Part shown: positions 33,060 to 38,535 of the stretch, one piece after another | Layout of the letters: each line of letters opens with the position of its first letter | Numbering within the stretch: position 1 is the stretch's first letter | Source: Nemertoderma westbladi | Lineage: Eukaryota; Xenacoelomorpha; Nemertodermatida; Nemertodermatidae | NCBI GenBank assembly: GCA_032718475.1 | Contig: JAUCBJ010000201.1 | Location: forward strand, 1-38,535 | Reading direction: 5' to 3' | Length of the DNA stretch: 38,535 bases | The notes under the pieces: model-generated | Told to the model about the DNA's origin: nothing | Databases searched by the model: none | Seen by the model: the letters and a program-made list of their open reading frames with translations, nothing else | Position numbers and translations under genes: made by a program

Positions 33060-36000
33060 AAACTAACCACTCCTAAATAACGAAAACAAATATATATGTA
33101 AAACTAACCAGTAGCCACTCCTAAATAACGAAAACAAATATATATGTAAAACTAACCACTCCTAAATAACGAAAACAAATATATATATAAAACTAACCAG
33201 TAACCACTCCTAAATAACGAAAACAAATATACATCTAAAAATAACCAGTAACCACTCCTAAATAACGAAAACAAATATATATGTAAAACTAACCACTCCT
33301 AAATAACGAAAACAAATATATATGTAAAACTAACCACTCCTAAATAACGAAAACAAATATATGTTAAACTAACCACTCCTAAATAAAGAAAACAAATATA
33401 TGTAAAACTAACCACTCCTAAATAACGAAAACAAACATATATGTAAAATTAACCACTCCTAAATAACGAAAAAAATTTGTGTAAAACTAACCACTCCTAA
33501 ATAAAGAAAAATAATATATATGTAAAACTAACCAGTGACCACTCCTAAATAACGAAAACAAATATATATGTAAAACTAACCAGTAGCCACTCCTAAATAA
33601 CGAAAACAAATATATGTAAAACTAACCACTCCTAAATAACGTAAACAAATATATATGTAAAACTAACCACTCCTAAATAACGAAAACAAACATATATGTA
33701 AAACTAACCAGTAGCCACTCCTAAATAACGAAAACAAATATATATGTAAAACTAACCACTCCTAAATAACGAAAACAAATATATATATAAAACTAACCAG
33801 TAACCACTCCTAAATAACGAAAACAAATATACATCTAAAAATAACCAGTAACCACTCCTAAATAACGAAAACAAATATATATGTAAAACTAACCACTCCT
33901 AAATAACGAAAACAAATATATATGTAAAACTAACCACTCCTAAATAACGAAAACAAATATATGTTAAACTAACCACTCCTAAATAAAGAAAACAAATATA
34001 TGTAAAACTAACCACTCCTAAATAACGAAAACAAACATATATGTAAAATTAACCACTCCTAAATAACGAAAAAAATTTGTGTAAAACTAACCACTCCTAA
34101 ATAAAGAAAAATAATATATATGTAAAACTAACCAGTGACCACTCCTAAATAACGAAAACAAATATATATGTAAAACTAACCAGTAGCCACTCCTAAATAA
34201 CGAAAAGAAATATATGTAAAACTAAACACTCCTAAATAACGTAAACAAATATATATGTAAAACTAACCAGAAGCCACTCCTAAATAACGAAAACAAATAT
34301 ATATGTAAAACTAACCACTCCTAAATAAAGAAAACAAATATATGTTAAAACTAACCAGTAGCCACTCCTAAATAATGAAAACAAATATATATGTAAAACT
34401 AACCACTCCTAAATAACGAAAACAAATATATGTTAAACTAACCACTCCTAAATAAAGAAAACAAATATATGTAAAACTAACCACTCCTAAATAACGAAAA
34501 CAAACATATATGTAAAATTAACCACTCCTAAATAACGAAAAAAATTTGTGTAAAACTAACCACTCCTAAATAAAGAAAAATAATATATATGTAAAACTAA
34601 CCAGTGACCACTCATAAATAACGAAAACAAATATATATGTAAAACTAACCAGTAGCCACTCCTAAATAACGAAAACAAATATATGTAAAACTAACCACTC
34701 CTAAATAACGTAAACAAATATATATGTAAAACTAACCACTCCTAAATAACGAAAACAAATATATATGTAAAACTAACCAGTAGCCACTCCTAAATAACGA
34801 AAACAAATATATATGTAAAACTAACCACTCCTAAATAACGAAAACAAATATATATATAAAACTAACCAGTAACCACTCCTAAATAACGAAAACAAATATA
34901 TATGTAAAACTAACCACTCCTAAATAACGAAAACAAATATATATGTAAAACTAACCACTCCTAAATAACGAAAACAAATATATGTTAAACTAACCACTCC
35001 TAAATAAAGAAAACAAATATATGTAAAACTAACCACTCCTAAATAACGAAAACAAACATATATGTAAAATTAACCACTCCTAAATAACGAAAAAAATTTG
35101 TGTAAAACTAACCACTCCTAAATAAAGAAAAATAATATATATGTAAAACTAACCAGTGACCACTCATAAATAACGAAAACAAATATATATGTAAAACTAA
35201 CCAGTAGCCACTCCTAAATAACGAAAACAAATATATGTAAAACTAACCACTCCTAAATAACGTAAACAAATATATATGTAAAACTAACCACTCCTAAATA
35301 ACGAAAACAAATATATATGTAAAACTAACCAGTAGCCACTCCTAAATAACGAAAACAAATATATATGTAAAACTAACCACTCCTAAATAACGAAAACAAA
35401 TATATATATAAAACTAACCAGTAACCACTCCTAAATAACGAAAACAAATATATATGTAAAACTAACCACTCCTAAATAACGAAAACAAATATATATGTAA
35501 AACTAACCACTCCTAAATAACGAAAACAAATATATGTTAAACTAACCACTCCTAAATAAAGAAAACAAATATATGTAAAACTAACCACTCCTAAATAACG
35601 AAAACAAACATATATGTAAAATTAACCACTCCTAAATAACGAAAAAAATTTGTGCAAAACTAACCACTCCTAAATAAAGAAAAATAATATATATGTAAAA
35701 CTAACCAGTGACCACTCCTAAATAACGAAAACAAATATATATGTAAAACTAACCAGTAGCCACTCCTAAATAACGAAAATAAATATATGTAAAACTAAAC
35801 ACTCCTAAATAACGTAAACAAATATATATGTAAAACTAACCAGAAGCCACTCCTAAATAACGAAAACAAATATATATGTAAAACTAACCACTCCTAAATA
35901 AAGAAAACAAATATAGGTTAAAACTAACCAGTAGCCACTCCTAAATAATGAAAACAAATATATATGTAAAACTAACCACTCCTAAATAACGAAAACAAAT

Positions 36001-37066
36001 ATATGTTAAACTAACCACTCCTAAATAAAGAAAACAAATATATGTAAAACTAACCACTCCTAAATAACGAAAACAAACATATATGTAAAATTAACCACTC
36101 CTAAATAACGAAAAAAATTTGTGTAAAACTAACCACTCCTAAATAAAGAAAAATAATATATATGTAAAACTAACCAGTGACCACTCCTAAATAACGAAAA
36201 CAAATATATATGTAAAACTAACCAGTAGCCACTCCTAAATAACGAAAACAAATATATGTAAAACTAACCACTCCTAAATAACGTAAACAAATATATATGT
36301 AAAACTAACCACTCCTAAATAACGAAAACAAATATATATGTAAAACTAACCAGTAGCCACTCCTAAATAACGAAAACAAATATATATGTAAAACTAACCA
36401 CTCCTAAATAACGAAAACAAATATATATATAAAACTAACCAGTAACCACTCCTAAATAACGAAAACAAATATACATCTAAAAATAACCAGTAACCACTCC
36501 TAAATAACGAAAACAAATATATATGTAAAACTAACCACTCCTAAATAACGAAAACAAATATATATGTAAAACTAACCACTCCTAAATAACGAAAACAAAT
36601 ATATGTTAAACTAACCACTCCTAAATAAAGAAAACAAATATATGTAAAACTAACCACTCCTAAATAACGAAAACAAACATATATGTAAAATTAACCACTC
36701 CTAAATAACGAAAAAAATTTGTGTAAAACTAGCCACTCCTAAATAAAGAAAAATAATATATATGTAAAACTAACCAGTGACCACTCCTAAATAACGAAAA
36801 CAAATATATATGTAAAACTAACCAGTAGCCACTCCTAAATAACGAAAATAAATATATGTAAAACTAAACACTCCTATATAACGTAAACAAATATATATGT
36901 AAAACTAACCAGAAGCCACTCCTAAATAACGAAAACAAATATATATGTAAAACTAACCACTCCTAAATAAAGAAAACAAATATATGTTAAAACTAACCAG
37001 TAGCCACTCCTAAATAATGAAAACAAATATATATGTAAAACTAACCACTCCTAAATAACGAAAACA
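33060..37066. repeat. Higher-order repeat blocks of 600, 552 and 469 bp in the right part of the satellite
   Basis: A diagnostic variant (ATTTGTG in place of ATATATG) recurs with its TTTGT ending at 33480, 34080, 34549, 35101, 35653, 36122 and 36722. Spacings are 600, 469, 552, 552, 469 and 600 bp. Blocks share further private variants in fixed order: CAGTGACC, CAGTAGCC, AACGTAAAC, CATATATG, AAATAAAGAAAA. The 552-bp block equals the 600-bp block minus one 48-bp unit. The 469-bp block has its own markers: AACTAAACACTCC, CAGAAGCC, AAATAATG. Blocks are nearly identical over hundreds of bases. Confidence 0.92.
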
Positions 37067-37073
37067 AAAATAT

Positions 37074-37154
37074 ATAATAATAATAATAATAATAATATTG
37101 GTTATTTATATAGCGCTTTTCTACGCTCAGCATACTCAAAGCGCTTAAAACGCC
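37074..37154. mobile_element. Short dispersed element inserted in the satellite
   Basis: About 80 bp interrupts a satellite unit: an (ATA)n run (37074-37098), then TTGGTTATTTATATAGCGC, and an inverted repeat AGCGCTTT (37112-37119) / AAAGCGCT (37138-37145). The satellite resumes at TATATGTAAAAC. A TTTATATAGCGC...AAAGCGCT motif with an ATA-type microsatellite is familiar from dispersed repeats of many marine animals (from memory). Only about three and a half units of satellite follow it. Confidence 0.65.
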
Positions 37155-37534
37155 TATATGTAAAACTAACCACTCCTAAATAACGAAAACAAATATATAT
37201 GAAAAATTAACCACTCCTAAATAACGAAAACAAATATATATGTAAAATTAACCACTCCTAAATAACGAAAACAAATATATATGTAAAACTAACCACTCCT
37301 GCTATAACTTAATTAAATTTTGTATTATTGATCATCAAAATGAGCTATTAACAAATCAATAACACTTCTGGGGCAGAAAGGTGGTATTAAACGCGTTAAC
37401 ATCATTTTCTCAAAACTCACTTTTAGCAGATAAGGGTGTTTTACCTTTTCGTCGGTAGTATGGATGGATGCAAGGAAGATATGCGCATTTTGGCTAATCC
37501 CTTTAAAGTATTTGTACCCTAAAGAAAAACCCCA

Positions 37535-37615
37535 GGCCAACTTGAACCCACGACCCCGCAGCCAGTAATGTGAATTCAAGGCAACATATTAAACCAACAC
37601 CACAAGTGGGACCTG
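37535..37615 (-). mobile_element. Possible tRNA-derived SINE relic
   Basis: On the minus strand an A-box-like TGGTGTTGGTTTAATATG is followed at tRNA-like spacing by a B-box-like GTGGGTTCAAGTTGG. Stems are poor, so it is not a functional tRNA. Confidence 0.35.
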
Positions 37616-38305
37616 AAAGGTACCACTACATCGGTATTAAGAAGAAACTTAAAGGAATCAGGATAATTTAAAGAAATAAGAAACTTCGAACAATATTTAA
37701 AATTCCAATTTAATTATATTTCCCTGTATATTTCCTTATATAACTGGGATTGCATAATTCTTCACATTGGATTTTGAACTGACAGTCCTGATTCTGTCAA
37801 GGACCCCGCAATAGACTAATATAACATGTATCGCCATACAAAACGTCAGGAATTAATAAACCCGATGTTTAAGGGGCCTATACAATTAAAATGATAAAAG
37901 CTAGGCAGTCAGGCTGCCATCATTGAAAACACATAATCCGGGCCTTACGGGGGGAAAATAGTCGCGACATACAATAAATCTACTAGAAGGAGAAATAGAA
38001 GCGACTAAACCGATTATAGAGGATTAGTTGAGGCACCGAAGGTAAAGAGATCTGATCAAAAAGAATCTGATATTGAGGCCGCTTGACAATGAGAAGCTCT
38101 AAGCTTTATACAGGACAATGGGAGGAAAATGGGAAGACGGAAAACTCCAGAATTCTAAAGAAATTGACGGAAAGCTAAACCATTATCATAATCTAATTGG
38201 ATTGGCTAAAACTGGTTTAGTCATATAAGAGTGGGTTGGGTATTAATTCTACCATAATTAAATTGATGAGAATAACCTGTAACACTTATTATTACTGGTT
38301 TATTG

Positions 38306-38328
38306 CCCCCCCCCCCCTCCCCCCCCCC
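38306..38328 (+). repeat. C12-T-C10 tract
   Basis: Nearly pure C run of 23 bases with a single T. Fourth of the long C runs or G runs near repeats in this window (with 2988, 6732 and 14382). Confidence 0.9.
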
Positions 38329-38535
38329 AGACAAAAGTATTTTATGTTAATAATTACACAATGTTTGTTATGTTAAAATACAGTATAAAATATATTCAAT
38401 AATATTTCCCCACGTCAAGTCAAGTGTTCATCGATATTAATAACAGGTAAATTACAGAGTCGGAGTCAATGGCTTCTATATGTCCTCCTCAATTTATCGA
38501 TTAGAAATGTTATTGAGTTTATTGTTTTCCTTAAA

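Larger units (their letters stand above)
23592..37300. repeat. 13.7-kb satellite array of a 39-bp unit
   Basis: Head-to-tail units with the conserved parts ACTAACCACTCC and AAATAACGAAAACAAATA. The commonest unit is 39 bp with 21 A, 8 T, 8 C and 2 G on the plus strand, so it is strongly skewed. Length variants: 40 bp (TATATGTTAAAAC), 41 bp (TATATATG), 48 bp (extra AGTAACC, AGTAGCC or AGAAACC after AACTAACC), and short forms with AAAAAAATGTG or AAAAATATGTG. By length the array holds about 320-330 units (estimate, not a count). Because 39 is divisible by three and the minus strand lacks stops in one frame, it shows false ORFs with a 13-residue repeat (VVSFTYICFRYLG). It may be a centromeric, pericentromeric or other satellite; location cannot be told from the sequence. 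Confidence 0.98.
37301..38535. other. Non-coding right flank of the satellite
   Basis: No gene recognised. It holds a SINE-like relic (37535-37615) and a C-rich tract (38306-38328). The small open frame on the minus strand at 37325-37579 overlaps the SINE-like relic and has no recognisable domain. Confidence 0.4.

Noticed and set aside
23592-37300. CRISPR-like repeat array
   Set aside because: There are no unique spacers; whole units repeat directly, the genome is eukaryotic and no cas gene is present.
37325-37579. 84-residue minus-strand ORF
   Set aside because: Overlaps the tRNA-like SINE relic, and its reading frame is explained by that repeat; no domain seen.
38220-38305. Further copy of the 2.75/14.4-kb dispersed repeat
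   Set aside because: Only short strings (ATAACCTGTA, GGTTTATTG) are shared, in a looser order, so similarity is not convincing.

Overview
The window looks like nuclear DNA from an invertebrate animal, probably marine, but the lineage cannot be fixed from sequence alone. Evidence: it is AT-rich and gene-sparse; it carries animal genes (a mitochondrial complex I subunit of the NDUFB8 type, a Golgi galactose-3-O-sulfotransferase, a RING-less B-box/coiled-coil protein); and it is full of eukaryotic mobile elements (RTE-type LINE, tRNA-derived SINEs, several small DNA transposons) plus a very large satellite array. There is no operon structure and no bacterial or phage signature.

Layout. 1-791 holds the 3' end of an unrecognised ORF with one frame change, followed by a plausible LTR (870-1554). 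2.1-4.5 kb is repeat-derived: a 62-bp duplication, a cluster of TTAACGTTAA palindromes, long G and C homopolymers, and dispersed repeats. 4.6-6.56 kb is a decayed, 5'-truncated RTE-type LINE on the minus strand; a smaller relic of the same family lies at 16.85-17.0 kb. 7.24-7.44 kb may be the last exon of a minus-strand gene. 8.18-10.18 kb is the B-box gene, interrupted by one in-frame TGA. 10.46-11.0 kb has a tRNA-derived SINE and a 354-bp MITE with TTA target duplication. 11.33-12.54 kb (minus) is an intact sulfotransferase. 12.86-15.71 kb is dispersed repeats. 18.74-19.41 kb (minus) is an intact single-exon NDUFB8-like gene. 19.77-20.90 kb is a 1,121-bp transposon-like element with perfect 27-bp inverted ends, a 9-bp target duplication and fourteen CTACGCGTAG palindromes. 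21.1-21.8 kb has two copies of a ~245-bp MITE in opposite orientation.

23.59-37.30 kb is one continuous satellite, about 13.7 kb, of a 39-bp A-rich unit with 40-, 41- and 48-bp variants. Its last 4 kb is organised into higher-order blocks of 600, 552 and 469 bp. One short dispersed element has inserted close to its right edge. 37.3-38.5 kb is non-coding with a SINE-like relic and a C-rich tract.

The three recognisable genes do not form a pathway. They act in mitochondria (NDUFB8), the Golgi (sulfotransferase) and probably the cytoplasm or nucleus (B-box protein). All three lack visible introns in their coding parts. The most interesting material is non-genic: the higher-order satellite, the palindrome-loaded transposon, and the broken or recoded B-box frame.
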